The position numbers and the translations under genes are program-made. Shown here in pieces: positions 51,184-60,625 of a stretch of DNA of 64,000 nt. The stretch comes from Planctomycetota bacterium (lineage in GTDB: Bacteria; Planctomycetota; Planctomycetia; Pirellulales; Lacipirellulaceae). Where the stretch lies: assembly GCA_029781135.1 (NCBI GenBank), contig JAKOXH010000062.1, forward strand, positions 1 through 64,000. The letters are read 5' to 3'. Position 1 is the stretch's first letter. Each line of letters begins with the position of its first letter. A model generated the notes under the pieces. It was not told the origin of the DNA and did not search any database. It was given only the letters and a program-made list of their open reading frames with translations.

Positions 51184-52806
51184 ATGTCACCGTTGAATCA
51201 GCCACAACCAGAATCGGCGCAAAATGAAGAACTGGTCGCCTATTTAGACGGCGAACTCGCGCCCGACGAATGCCGCGCTGTCGAAGAGCGATTGGCGAAT
51301 GATGCTGAGTATCGCCAGCAACTTCGCGATCTCGATCAGGCGTGGGAAGCGCTCGAAGCGCTACCAACTTCGACGGTCGATGATGCCTTTGCCCGCACAA
51401 CGATCGAGTTGGCGTGCGTGGCCGCGCAGGAGGATGTTTCGCAGCGGAAATCGGTCGCGGCGGCGGAGAATCGCAGTCGGCGGCAATGGTGGCTAGCGGG
51501 CGCGGTAGCAGCCGGCGTAATGGGATTTCTCATGATGCGGGCACTGGCCGTGCATCGCAACAATTTGCAGCTCGCGGACCTACCCGTTTTTCAGCAGGGG
51601 GAAGTGCTCGCGCAAGTCGACAGCATCGACTTCTTAAGGCAGCTCTCCCAATCCATAAAGATCGACGAACTTGCGCGCGACTCTGCGGCTTTCAACAATG
51701 CCGTTGCCGATTTTCGGCAGGCAAGTTCGCCCACGCTGGCGGAGCGGCGACGATGGGTCGACTCGCTATCGGCGGAAAAGAAATCGAACCTGGCCGATAA
51801 TGCCCGCACCTTTGAAGATTTGCCGACTCCCCAAGAGGAAAAAGATCGGCGTCGCAAGCTGGCCCGTGATTTGGAGAACGAACCCGATTTGCAGAAAACC
51901 CTGGTCGCGTATGGCCAATGGTTGAATCGCGCGCCCCACAACGGCCCGTGGCGAGAAGGGTTGCGAGAAGAACTGAGCAAACTGCATACACCAAGCGAGA
52001 AGGTGGCGGCGATCGAGCAGCGCTTGCATCAAGAGGCCAGCCGGTTGCAACACTTATCGACCGATGACCGCAACGCGCTCCGACGCGAAATCTCGAAACT
52101 GGCGGAAGAGCGAGCGGATGACTTGCAGCTGCGTAAGTCACTCGAAGGCCGGCGGCTGGGCCCAGGCCACGAAGATCTGCAATTTTGGTCTATTCTCAAA
52201 GGGCTGCGAGCGACATTGGAGGAACCGTCCCAGCGAGATGCCACGATCACACGGTTGGTGCGGTCGTTGAGTGACGAAGCCCAGGAACACTGGCGCGGTA
52301 TGAACAAAGAGCAGCAACACGCCCAGTTCTTTCAATGGATCCGCGATTTGCGTTCGACCGGCAATGACGAGGACTTAGAGAAGTTCTTTGCCAGCGACAA
52401 AGTATCTATGGAGGATCGACAACGACTACTGGAAATGTCCTCGGAAAGGATGAAAGAACGCTTGGAGGGCATGTATTTGCAGTCGGAAATTGGATTTGAC
52501 TGGCCGGAATTATTCGAAGGGAGCCGTGGGCCGAGAAATGGACCACCGCCAGGATTTGGACCCGGAAGATTTCGACCGCGCGGGGATAGAATCGCGCCGA
52601 TGCCCGAGAGTCCGCCACCGCCGGGCCGACGCGGCGGACCGGGATTCAGGCCAGGCGGGCCGCCTGGACCTGATGGTCCGCCTCCACCCGATGGTGGTTT
52701 CAAGGGCGGGCCTCCGGAGGGCCCAGAAGGCCCACCGCATGACCGACAATTCCCGCCTCGGCCACCAGAACCTCCGCCAAAACGGCCGGTTGAGGAAGCA
52801 ATCTAA
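51184..52806 (+). CDS. Large anti-sigma-like membrane protein with coiled coil and Pro/Gly tail
   Basis: The N-terminus (NEELVAYLDGELAPDECRAVEERLA) is of the anti-sigma type found after ECF genes in planctomycetes. One membrane segment is at about residues 103-120 (WWLAGAVAAGVMGFLMM). The region beyond, some 300 residues, is highly charged and helical. The last 110 residues are almost wholly Gly, Pro, Arg and Asp (GPPPGFGPG, PGRRGGPG). Such a tail is expected outside the membrane, perhaps in contact with the wall. ATG at 51184 is preferred to 51133. Together with the upstream ECF gene it forms the second sigma/anti-sigma pair of the window. Confidence 0.72.
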   Translation: MSPLNQPQPESAQNEELVAYLDGELAPDECRAVEERLANDAEYRQQLRDLDQAWEALEALPTSTVDDAFARTTIELACVAAQEDVSQRKSVAAAENRSRRQWWLAGAVAAGVMGFLMMRALAVHRNNLQLADLPVFQQGEVLAQVDSIDFLRQLSQSIKIDELARDSAAFNNAVADFRQASSPTLAERRRWVDSLSAEKKSNLADNARTFEDLPTPQEEKDRRRKLARDLENEPDLQKTLVAYGQWLNRAPHNGPWREGLREELSKLHTPSEKVAAIEQRLHQEASRLQHLSTDDRNALRREISKLAEERADDLQLRKSLEGRRLGPGHEDLQFWSILKGLRATLEEPSQRDATITRLVRSLSDEAQEHWRGMNKEQQHAQFFQWIRDLRSTGNDEDLEKFFASDKVSMEDRQRLLEMSSERMKERLEGMYLQSEIGFDWPELFEGSRGPRNGPPPGFGPGRFRPRGDRIAPMPESPPPPGRRGGPGFRPGGPPGPDGPPPPDGGFKGGPPEGPEGPPHDRQFPPRPPEPPPKRPVEEAI

Positions 52807-52839
52807 ACGGCGATCAATTCGCCGTACGGCGTACAAAAT

Positions 52840-52868
52840 CGAGTGGCGAGCAAGTCGCTCGCCACTCG
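52840..52868. terminator. Strong hairpin between convergent genes
   Basis: A perfect 12-bp stem (CGAGTGGCGAGC/GCTCGCCACTCG) around a 5-nt loop lies between the ends of the anti-sigma-like gene and the Gfo/Idh/MocA gene. A-rich flank to the left gives a T-rich stretch for minus-strand transcripts. It may serve both. Confidence 0.65.
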
Positions 52869-52895
52869 AATGCGTTGCCGCTATCTTAGCGCGGG

Positions 52896-54239
52896 TTAAA
52901 CTTCGTAGCCGTCGCGGAATTTCGGGTGAACGATCTTCATCAGCGACGGGTCATTCAACGGTTTCAAATTGACAGGATCCCACTCGACCTTGCCGCGCTT
53001 GTACACGGCGAGGTTGCCGAGCAAAATCGTTTCGGTCAGCGGGCCAGCGTAATTCGGGAAGTTCGACATCGCCGGCTTCTTCGGGTCTCGCATGGCGATG
53101 AACCATTCCTTTTGGTGACCCGGACTGCGCGGGTATTCCACGTCGAGTTCCTTCACGTCGCCTACGATCTGGATGCCCTCTTCCGCGTAGTCGCCAGCGG
53201 CGTACATCGTCGCCTTATCACCGATGAGAAGCACGCCACTCTGGCACGGCGGCGGAATCTCTTTGTTGTTATCGCCCTTGGTGGTGAGCGTAACTCCCTT
53301 GAACAGCTCGGTCGCGGGTTTGTTGCCGCCATCGTACCAATACATGGTAAAGGCCGGACGTTCGCCCAACTTCGGGAACTCGAATTTGATTTTCGAGCGC
53401 GGGGGATAACTATCGCGATTATGTTCGGCACACTCCGCTTCCACCGAAACAGGATCTCGCATGTTGAGCGCCATGAACGGCAAGTTGCAGGTGTGGCAGG
53501 CCATGTCGCCCAGGGCGCCGGTGCCGAAATCCCACCAGCCGCGCCATTTAAACGGATGATAGCCGTCGGCATACGGTCGGAATGGCGCCGGGCCGATCCA
53601 ACATTCCCAATTGAGCGTTGCCGGCACCGGTTTGGACGGCGGTCGGCTCTCGCCCTGTGGCCACACGGGTCGATCGGTCCAAATATGAACCTCCTTCACC
53701 GTGCCGAGCTGACCTTCGCGGATTTGGTGAGCAGCTTTGCGCATGGGGTTGTGCGCCGTGAACTGGTTCCCCATTTGCGTGGCGACGCCCGTTTCTTTCG
53801 CGATTTCGCCCAAGCGGCGGGCTTCCCAAATCGAGTGCGTCAGCGGCTTCTGACAATAGACGTGCTTACCCAACCTCATCGCCTTGGATGCTGCCACAGC
53901 GTGGTTATGATCGGGAATACTCACGGTCACGGCGTCAATGCGGTCGCCGAGTTTATCGAGCATTTCACGGAAATCGGCGAAGTTGTGTTCGGTCTTGTAG
54001 GCCTTCTTCATGCCTTCGAGCGTGGTGGCATCGACGTCACAGAGAGCGAAGATTTTGCCGAATTTCGACATATCCTCGACATCGCTCTTGCCCTTGCCGC
54101 CGACGCCGATGCAGCCCACTTGAATTTGTTCATTCGGCGATTTGCTGGCGGCAGCTTCGACGCTGCCGGTTACCCAGAAGCCCATGCCCGCGGCCGCGGT
54201 GGTTTGAAGGAACTTGCGACGATCGGTTGAGAATGACAT
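52896..54239 (-). CDS. Tat-exported Gfo/Idh/MocA oxidoreductase
   Basis: A twin-arginine signal opens the protein (STDRRKFLQTTAAAGMG). The nucleotide-binding fold has VGCIGVGGKGKSDVE and FALCDVDATTLEG, then the family motif EKP-like CQKPLTHS. The C-terminal domain contains WRGWWDFGTGALGDMACH, the usual planctomycete form. Export by Tat means that the NAD(P) cofactor is carried folded. The protein likely oxidises or isomerises a sugar in the periplasm. GGAG lies 9 nt before the ATG at 54239. Confidence 0.92.
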   Translation of the reverse strand: MSFSTDRRKFLQTTAAAGMGFWVTGSVEAAASKSPNEQIQVGCIGVGGKGKSDVEDMSKFGKIFALCDVDATTLEGMKKAYKTEHNFADFREMLDKLGDRIDAVTVSIPDHNHAVAASKAMRLGKHVYCQKPLTHSIWEARRLGEIAKETGVATQMGNQFTAHNPMRKAAHQIREGQLGTVKEVHIWTDRPVWPQGESRPPSKPVPATLNWECWIGPAPFRPYADGYHPFKWRGWWDFGTGALGDMACHTCNLPFMALNMRDPVSVEAECAEHNRDSYPPRSKIKFEFPKLGERPAFTMYWYDGGNKPATELFKGVTLTTKGDNNKEIPPPCQSGVLLIGDKATMYAAGDYAEEGIQIVGDVKELDVEYPRSPGHQKEWFIAMRDPKKPAMSNFPNYAGPLTETILLGNLAVYKRGKVEWDPVNLKPLNDPSLMKIVHPKFRDGYEV

Positions 54240-54559
54240 AGCGATTATCTCCGGCATCGAAGTAAATCAGGCATTTCCGCCCGAGGAAGTTAGCTCATCA
54301 GGCCCCAACGCCTGACTCACGGTACTTTAACAGCATAACGAGGGTAAAGGCGTGAATCAAACACCCCCCTAAAGCATGTGGGTTCGTGCCTGGGAAAGGT
54401 ATGAAAGGTATTCGCCCAGTGGGTGATCGAACCGGCGACCCGCACTTTGTTGGCGTGGGGCAAATTGCCAAGCGTCGTCGCGGAAACTAGGCTATCGGAA
54501 GCGAGAATTCTGGTTTCTTGCCCCTAACAAGATGTATGCAAACTGCGAGGAATTGTTCG
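54240..54559. other. Divergent promoter region
   Basis: It separates the Gfo/Idh/MocA gene and the LRR gene. No gene and no strong hairpin is seen. Confidence 0.4.
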
Positions 54560-55825
54560 ATGCCGTTGCCGAAGAATCGTTGGTTCATTGCGCTCGGGTT
54601 CGTTCTTGCGAATTTGGTGGCTGCGTCATCCCCGGCCGCCAAAGCGGATCAGAAGGCACTTCTAGAGCGAGTGGCACAGCTTGCGGGCCAAGTCACAAAG
54701 GGTGCGGCCGGCGAGATTATCGGCGTCAACTTAGACGACCGGCCGGTCACAGATGACGATCTGCGTTTGTTGGCTGCGGCACCGAAACTGCAAACGTTGC
54801 AGATATGGGGCTCCAAGATCACCGACGCTGGAATCGACTTGCTTCTACCGCTCAAGAATCTGACCGACTTGAGCCTGATTAACAGCCAGGTCACGGATGC
54901 GGGCTTGGCCAAGCTAACGGCGCTACCGAAACTCAAATCGCTCAATCTGCAGCGGTGTACCGGCATCTCCGATCAAGGCATGGCGCACGTGGCCAAAATG
55001 CCGGAACTAGCTTACCTGACGTTGCTCTACACTAAGATTGGCGATGCAGGGCTCGCGCACGTTGCCAAAGCCAAGAAATTGCGGCTGCTTGATCTTCGCG
55101 GCTGCCTGATCACCAATGCAGGCATGGCGAATCTGGCGCCGCTCACGGGATTGGCGGCGCTCAAGATTCGTTCGGCGGGCGTCACCGACGCCGGCTTGGC
55201 ACCACTCGCAGGAATGAAGAAACTGCGCACGCTCGCGCTCGAAGACGTCAAAATCACGGATGCCGGATTGGCTCATCTCGCGGGGCTCACCGATCTGGAC
55301 GACCTTGATCTCATGCGGGTGCCGATAAGTGACGAGGGATTGTCGCACCTCAAGAAGCTGACCAAACTGCGAATTTTGTTTCTGCGGGCGACCTTCCTCA
55401 ACGGCGAGGGACTCGTGAATCTCCGCGACATGAAACAGTTGCGCAAACTCGACCTGAGCGAAACGCGGGTCACGGATGAAAGCCTGGAAAACCTGACCGG
55501 CATGAAGGAATTGGTGTGGCTCACGCTGTGGAATACGCGAGCGGGAAACCCCGGTATGGAACACATCGCAAAACTGACCAAGCTTAAGTACCTCAACCTC
55601 GATAACACCCAGGTTGACGATGAAGGGCTGAAGATGGTTGCCACGCTGCCCGAACTGGGCACGCTCGCGCTGAATCAAACCGGCATTACCGATGACGGGC
55701 TGGAGTATTTGACGAAATGTAAATCGCTCAAGAAGCTCGAAATTCGTCTTACGACCGTTGGCAAGAAAGCCGTGGCTAAAATGAGGGCCGCCATGCCGAA
55801 GCTGGAAATTGCGTACGATGACTAG
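54560..55825 (+). CDS. Exported leucine-rich-repeat protein
   Basis: A signal peptide (RWFIALGFVLANLVAASSPAA) is followed by about fourteen repeats of 24 residues of the type LTDLSLINSQVTDAGLAKL. This is the Cys-containing-like LRR class with TDAGL, common in planctomycete secreted proteins and typical of protein-binding solenoids. ATG at 54560 is preferred because GAGGA lies 8 nt upstream and the signal peptide then starts directly; the frame opens at 54518. No enzyme domain is attached. A binding role on the outer face is likely. Confidence 0.88.
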   Translation: MPLPKNRWFIALGFVLANLVAASSPAAKADQKALLERVAQLAGQVTKGAAGEIIGVNLDDRPVTDDDLRLLAAAPKLQTLQIWGSKITDAGIDLLLPLKNLTDLSLINSQVTDAGLAKLTALPKLKSLNLQRCTGISDQGMAHVAKMPELAYLTLLYTKIGDAGLAHVAKAKKLRLLDLRGCLITNAGMANLAPLTGLAALKIRSAGVTDAGLAPLAGMKKLRTLALEDVKITDAGLAHLAGLTDLDDLDLMRVPISDEGLSHLKKLTKLRILFLRATFLNGEGLVNLRDMKQLRKLDLSETRVTDESLENLTGMKELVWLTLWNTRAGNPGMEHIAKLTKLKYLNLDNTQVDDEGLKMVATLPELGTLALNQTGITDDGLEYLTKCKSLKKLEIRLTTVGKKAVAKMRAAMPKLEIAYDD

Positions 55826-55834
55826 CGGCAGATA

Positions 55835-55855
55835 GCCCGGCCGTCTCGGCCGGGC
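55835..55855 (+). terminator. Hairpin just after the LRR gene
   Basis: A perfect 9-bp stem (GCCCGGCCG/CGGCCGGGC, loop TCT) starts 10 nt after the stop codon. It is followed by A rather than T and belongs to the dispersed hairpin family at 2630-2650. It could still act as a terminator. Confidence 0.45.
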
Positions 55856-55951
55856 GAAAAAGAGCTTATTTCCAATACATCATGCCGGCGAGCCGAAAAA
55901 CGGGTCGGCCATTTATTTGCCGCCGCTCGTGGTGGTAATTAGTCTGGAAGT

Positions 55952-56479
55952 ATGGACCGTGACCATACTTCTTACGAGCTGTTAGCCCATTTTGAGGCGG
56001 GCGAAAACGCCGAGCCGAATACAGCCGTCGAGTCTATTGCTCGCCGACATATCCGCGACGTGCGCTGGGTTTTGAAGTGGGCCGTGGCGATTGCCATCTT
56101 GGTTGTTGCGGCCGCGACGCTGCTCGAATTTGGTTGCCTGATGGCGGCCGAGCGCACGCTAAATTTCGCCGCGCGAGCCGGTGCGATGGAAGCTACGTTG
56201 CCGCGCGCGACGTACCGGAGTGTGCAAGCGGCGGTGGAGCGTCGCCTTTCCGGTTATTCGCAAATGCACGGTCAAGTGCAACTCACACTGCTACGCGATG
56301 GTCAGGCCGTCGGACAGCAATTGCAGGCTGGTGATGGCGTACGGTTCTCCATCGTCGTGAAAGCGCCAGCTTCGGCCGCGTTGCCTGCTTGGCTCGCCAA
56401 GCTAACACCGGAACAACCGCTTTTGGCTCGAGCTGAACGAACTGTGCCAGGGCGGCAATTGCAGCGATCGCAGCTCTGA
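55952..56479 (+). CDS. TadE-like membrane protein (tentative)
   Basis: A 175-residue protein with an N-terminal cytoplasmic part of about 45 residues, one membrane segment (AVAIAILVVAAATLLEFGCLM) and then a helix of the kind seen in pilus-like TadE proteins (NFAARAGAMEATLPRATYRSVQAAVE). A beta-rich tail follows. The resemblance to TadE is in layout rather than in firm motifs. No other tad genes lie here. It is not clearly linked to the LRR gene upstream. Confidence 0.45.
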   Translation: MDRDHTSYELLAHFEAGENAEPNTAVESIARRHIRDVRWVLKWAVAIAILVVAAATLLEFGCLMAAERTLNFAARAGAMEATLPRATYRSVQAAVERRLSGYSQMHGQVQLTLLRDGQAVGQQLQAGDGVRFSIVVKAPASAALPAWLAKLTPEQPLLARAERTVPGRQLQRSQL

Positions 56480-56641
56480 TGCGACGGCATGGTTCGAGCA
56501 TCATTGCGGCACGCCGGAAGAAAAGAATGACCAATGACCAAGGATCAATGACCAAATCCGGCAAGAGTTAACTCACGTCATTGGTGCTTGGTAATTGGTC
56601 CTTCTTGAAACTCATTGTGCCGTTGTGGCAAAAGATCCCGC

Positions 56642-57124
56642 TCAGACCGCTGCGGAATAGAGTTCCGCGTAGTCGAGCACCCACGTTTCGATGAGTTCGC
56701 GGAAAGTCTGCAGATCGACGTCGGCCAGCCGCTGATAGTGCGTGCGGCTGAGCACCTCTTTGTTGCGAACGGTGCCTTTCGCGGCAATATCGAGCACCTG
56801 GTACTGGTTATAAGGGCTGACGACCACGCGCATGCGGCTGAAATAGGTGCCGCGGCGGCCAGCTACCAGCGCCAGATCATCGCGGGCCACGGCGGCCCCC
56901 CAGCCCGCTTCGTCAACAATCGATTCCAGGCGAAAGCCCGGGAAGTTATCCGCCAATTCGCTCAAGCACTTTTCGATGTGGTCGGTAAGCGCCAGGCGAT
57001 ACTGCGAATGGAGCCGCCGACATTCTTCTTCACTCAGCGCTTTTGCCGCCGCTTCATGAAGCTGGGCCGCACGAATTTGCTTTCCGCGTTCGGCAGCACG
57101 TTGGAGGCGTTCTTTGAAGCTCAT
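56642..57124 (-). CDS. Conserved-looking protein of unknown function
   Basis: A cytoplasmic protein of 160 residues without signal peptide or membrane segment. The N-terminal 60 residues are helical and charged (KERLQRAAERGKQIR), and the rest is a mixed fold with FRLESIVDEAGWGAAVARDD and FSRMRVVVSPYNQYQVLD. I do not recognise the family. Codon use is like that of its neighbours. It lies 79 nt after the tex gene on the same strand and may be transcribed with it. Confidence 0.6.
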   Translation of the reverse strand: MSFKERLQRAAERGKQIRAAQLHEAAAKALSEEECRRLHSQYRLALTDHIEKCLSELADNFPGFRLESIVDEAGWGAAVARDDLALVAGRRGTYFSRMRVVVSPYNQYQVLDIAAKGTVRNKEVLSRTHYQRLADVDLQTFRELIETWVLDYAELYSAAV

Positions 57125-57203
57125 AGTGGAGTCAAGAGCGGAGGGTCAAGAGTCAGAAGCGCCCCTCTGGCTCTTGACTCTCGATTCTTAGCTCTCAGCT
57201 AGC

Positions 57204-59795
57204 TTAAGTGGTCGTGCCGTTCGTATCACCCGAGGCATCGTGCGGCTCTTTCGGCGGCGCCTCCTCGCGCTCGTGTTCTGCTTTCTTCTTGTGGAACTGC
57301 AGCAAATCGCCAAACGAGCGCAGGTACGCTTTGCCGGCTTCCATTTCCTTGGTGATCGGCACTAGTTCCTTGGGCGCACGCTTCTCGTAAGCCCCGGTGC
57401 GCGGCTGACGTTGCGGCGGGCCACGACGATCGCGCCGAGGCTTGCCAGCCGCCGCCCGGCGCGGCGGGCGAGGAGTTCGATCGGGAGCGGCCGGTGCCGT
57501 CGCTTCGGCGGGCTGGGCAGCTTGAGGCGCATGTTGCTGTTGATGTTGCTGGCCATCTGGGCGGCGGCGGCCACCACCCCGACGTTGCTTGGGCGCGGGG
57601 TGGGGACGCTCGGTTCCGGGCGGAATCATGGTCAGCGCAACACGCCGTCGCTGTTGATCAATCGTCGAGACCCACACGCGCACCTGATCGCCGACCGCCA
57701 CGACATCGTGAGGATCGCGCACGTAGCCGGCACTCAATTGGCTGATGTGGATGAGACCGCTATCGGATAGCCCCACATCCACGAACGCGCCGAAGTCGAC
57801 TACGTTGAGCACGGTACCGCGCAATTCCATGCCGGCCTGCAGATCTTCGAACTTCACCACATCCTTGCGGAAGATCGGCGGCGGCAGATCTTCACGGGGG
57901 TCACGACCAGGGCGGCAGAGCGCTTCGATCATGTCATCGAGCGCGAGTTGGCCGACGCCGAGTTCGGTGGCCAACGCCGCGCGATCCAGCCGGGCCACCG
58001 ATTCGCGAATTCGGGCCGCACTAGCGCCGCTGGCCACTTCGTGGAGATCAATTCCCAGCTTGGTCAAGAGCTTCTTCGCGGCCGCATAATTCTCGGGATG
58101 AATCCAGGTGGCATCCAGCGGCTCATCGCCACTTACGATTTTCAGGAAGCCGGCCGCCTGGACAAATGTGGCATTGCCCAAGCCGCTCACTTCCAACAAT
58201 TGTTGTCGATTTCGGAACGGCCCATGCTGGTGCCGATGTTCGTACACCCGCCGGGCCGTCAGTTGGTTCATGCCCGAAACGTATCGCAAGAGCGGCGTGC
58301 TCGCGCTGTTGAGTTCGACGCCGACAAAGCTCACGCACGACTGCACGACATCATCGAGCGATTCGCGCAAATGTGTGGCCCGCGCATCGTGCTGGTACAA
58401 ACCGACGCCAATGCTGGCGGGGTCGATCTTCACCAACTCACTCAACGGGTCCTGCAAGCGGCGGCCGATCGAGATGGCACTCCGCTGAATCGCGTCGCAT
58501 TCCGGAAATTCCTCGCGGCCCACCTCGCTGGTCGAGTAGACGCTCGCGCCGGCTTCGTTCACCACCACGTAATGCACGTCTTGCGAGGCGAGTTCGTTCG
58601 CCAGGATTTCGGCGATGAGCTGTTCCGTCTGCCGGCAGGCCGTGCCATTACCGACCGCGATAACGCTGAGATTATGTTCGGCAATGAACGACACCATCTT
58701 TGCCCGTCCGGCGGCCTTAAGTTCGTCGCTGCCGACGACGAAGAGAACATCGTGAGCGAGCAACTTGCCGAACTCATCCAATGCCGCCAACTTGCAGCCG
58801 TTCTTGTAACCAGGGTCGATGGCCAACACGCGGCGGCCTGGCAACGGCGGCTGGAGCAGCAAATTCCGCAGATTGCGCGCGAATACTTCGACCGCGTGCG
58901 TCTCAGCCTTCTCCGTCAGTTCCCGCCGGGCCTCACGTTCCAAGCTCGGCAAGATCAGCCGCGCCAGCGCATCGCGCACACAACCGGTGAGAAAATCCTG
59001 GTGCGCATGTTCCTGTGGAACCAATTGCTCGATGCCCAACTGTTCGATCGCAGGCTGGTCGGCCTCGACCGCCACACGCAACACTTTGGCGCGCTCGCCG
59101 CGGTTGATTGCCAGCACCCGATGTGGCGGAATACGGCTGAGCGGCTCGCGGAAATCGAGATAATCGTGGAACTGCTGATTCTTTTTGGGGTTGTCTTCGA
59201 TCTTCTGGCTAACGAGCTTGCCGGTCTTGCGATAAATCTTGCGAATCTTCTGGCGAACCTCGGCATCTTCGCTGAACTGTTCGGCCAGAATGTGGCCCGC
59301 GCCTAAGAGGGCAGTCGCCGCATCGGGAATACCTTTGTCGGTGTTCACGAAATCGGCGGCGCGAGCATCCAAGTCTGCGCAGGCTTTGTCTTGCGACAAA
59401 ATTTCCTGGGCCAGTGGCCCGAGGCCCTGCTCGCGAGCTTTGGTCGCCAGCGTCTGCTTCTTGGGCCGGTAGGGCAAATACAGATCTTCAAGGCGCTTGA
59501 CGCTATCGGCCCGCTCAATCTGTTCGCGCAACTCCGGCGTCAGCGCGTGCTGTGATTCGATCGAGCGAAGGATCGTCTGTTTGCGATCATCGAGCAGCCG
59601 CAATTTGATGACGCACTCGCGAATGCGGCCGATCTGCTCTTCGTCGAGCCCGCCCGTTTGATCGCGGCGGTAGCGCGTAACGAACGGCACGGTGTTGCCG
59701 TCGTCCAAGAGCGCAACCGTGCGAGCAATTTTATCCTGTTCGATGCCAAGCTCGCGCGTCAGCCGAGCATAGTCGATCGCGTTCACAGAAGACAT
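57204..59795 (-). CDS. tex: Tex-family RNA-binding transcription accessory protein
   Basis: Tex binds nucleic acid and affects transcription and stress survival. The N-terminal helical part, with NTVPFVTRYRRDQTGGLDEEQI and EDLYLPYRPKKQTLA, is unmistakable. The YqgF-like core follows (VLAIDPGYKNGCKLAALD), then the helix-hairpin-helix region with LLRYVSGMNQLTARRVYEHR. The S1 domain is near residues 650-720 (GTVLNVVDFGAFVDVGLSDSGLIH). At 863 residues it is longer than usual because of a C-terminal Arg/Gly/Gln/Pro-rich tail of about 110 residues, which probably adds RNA contacts. Confidence 0.96.
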   Translation of the reverse strand: MSSVNAIDYARLTRELGIEQDKIARTVALLDDGNTVPFVTRYRRDQTGGLDEEQIGRIRECVIKLRLLDDRKQTILRSIESQHALTPELREQIERADSVKRLEDLYLPYRPKKQTLATKAREQGLGPLAQEILSQDKACADLDARAADFVNTDKGIPDAATALLGAGHILAEQFSEDAEVRQKIRKIYRKTGKLVSQKIEDNPKKNQQFHDYLDFREPLSRIPPHRVLAINRGERAKVLRVAVEADQPAIEQLGIEQLVPQEHAHQDFLTGCVRDALARLILPSLEREARRELTEKAETHAVEVFARNLRNLLLQPPLPGRRVLAIDPGYKNGCKLAALDEFGKLLAHDVLFVVGSDELKAAGRAKMVSFIAEHNLSVIAVGNGTACRQTEQLIAEILANELASQDVHYVVVNEAGASVYSTSEVGREEFPECDAIQRSAISIGRRLQDPLSELVKIDPASIGVGLYQHDARATHLRESLDDVVQSCVSFVGVELNSASTPLLRYVSGMNQLTARRVYEHRHQHGPFRNRQQLLEVSGLGNATFVQAAGFLKIVSGDEPLDATWIHPENYAAAKKLLTKLGIDLHEVASGASAARIRESVARLDRAALATELGVGQLALDDMIEALCRPGRDPREDLPPPIFRKDVVKFEDLQAGMELRGTVLNVVDFGAFVDVGLSDSGLIHISQLSAGYVRDPHDVVAVGDQVRVWVSTIDQQRRRVALTMIPPGTERPHPAPKQRRGGGRRRPDGQQHQQQHAPQAAQPAEATAPAAPDRTPRPPRRAAAGKPRRDRRGPPQRQPRTGAYEKRAPKELVPITKEMEAGKAYLRSFGDLLQFHKKKAEHEREEAPPKEPHDASGDTNGTTT

Positions 59796-60224
59796 GAAAA
59801 GTGCTGACCGGGGCCTGTTACAACATGCTGGTTGCTGGTCGCCAGCAACTCACTGAATCCAATTGGGGCTGGGATTAAGCCGCAGTTCGTCTCCCAGGTG
59901 CACCAAGGGCTTTACCATGACTCGGCCCCAGGCACTCACCATCTCGTACTCACCGTCGTTGCTAGCAGCGATCCATTAGTATCGCGCATTCGGTAGCGGG
60001 CCTGCAACTGCCCTATTGTGCCATTTGTCGGTGTTTTCGGCCACTTCCTTGTCATCATGCGAGAGCTTGCAGGTCAAAAATCAGGAGTTGTCGGGAAATA
60101 AAGTCGATTCGTTATAGGTGGACTGCCGATAACTTCGATGTGAATCCAGAGTTTCGCGATTCTGGAAAAAGCGGCAAGATGCCGCGCGCTAGAATCCCCC
60201 CACTGGCATGTAAGGAAGCATCCC
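59796..60224. other. Divergent spacer
   Basis: These 429 nt lie between the start of tex and a small plus-strand gene. A short hairpin around 59830-59855 (GTTGCTGG..CCAGCAAC) is the only structure I see. AAGGA lies shortly before the next ATG. Confidence 0.4.
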
Positions 60225-60470
60225 ATGGCCCGCTCGAACTTGCGAATCTATCGCGGACCGGCCGAAAAGCAGGCACCTGTGCGTTCCGCTAGCACGAATG
60301 AACCAGCCACAATTACTGTGGAATTGGGCGAAGTGCTGCCCCTTTTGGCCGACGCCGTGGCGAGCCGCCGCACGTGGCTGAGCGACTTTGAAAACGACTC
60401 GATTACGATCTCGGCCGACCTCTACGAAGTTTTGCTAGCCTACCAATACTACCGCCATCCCGCGGCTTAG
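60225..60470 (+). CDS. Small protein of unknown function
   Basis: An 81-residue acidic soluble protein without motifs I know. The middle (ITVELGEVLPLLADAVASRRTWLSDF) looks helical and well ordered, and the end is DLYEVLLAYQYYRHPA. An AGGA lies about 9 nt before the ATG and codon use is normal, so it is likely to be real. It lies upstream of the LOG-family gene with a palindromic repeat between. Confidence 0.6.
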   Translation: MARSNLRIYRGPAEKQAPVRSASTNEPATITVELGEVLPLLADAVASRRTWLSDFENDSITISADLYEVLLAYQYYRHPAA

Positions 60471-60510
60471 GCTGCTATACCTATACCGCGCGCAAGTGCG
60501 ACTTGATCGT

Positions 60511-60576
60511 TTAACCAGGAGCCAACGGCGACGGAGGCAAATTGCGCACAACGCCGTCGCCGCTGGCTCCCGGTTA
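60511..60576. repeat. Long palindrome, TTAACC...GGTTAA family, copy 2
   Basis: The arms at 60511-60534 and 60554-60576 pair over 23 nt with two or three mismatches. This is the same family as 11608-11672, about 49 kb away. Confidence 0.7.
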
Positions 60577-60625
60577 AGCGATAACGTTTCAGCCCCGACC
60601 GCGACAGGTATTATGGAAGTGGCCC

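Noticed and set aside
52926..54230. Plus-strand open frame of 434 codons opposite the Gfo/Idh/MocA gene
   Set aside because: Composition is that of an antisense shadow, and the minus-strand gene has a Tat signal and all family motifs.
57948..59306. Plus-strand open frame of 452 codons opposite tex
   Set aside because: It is a shadow of the Tex gene, whose motifs are unambiguous.
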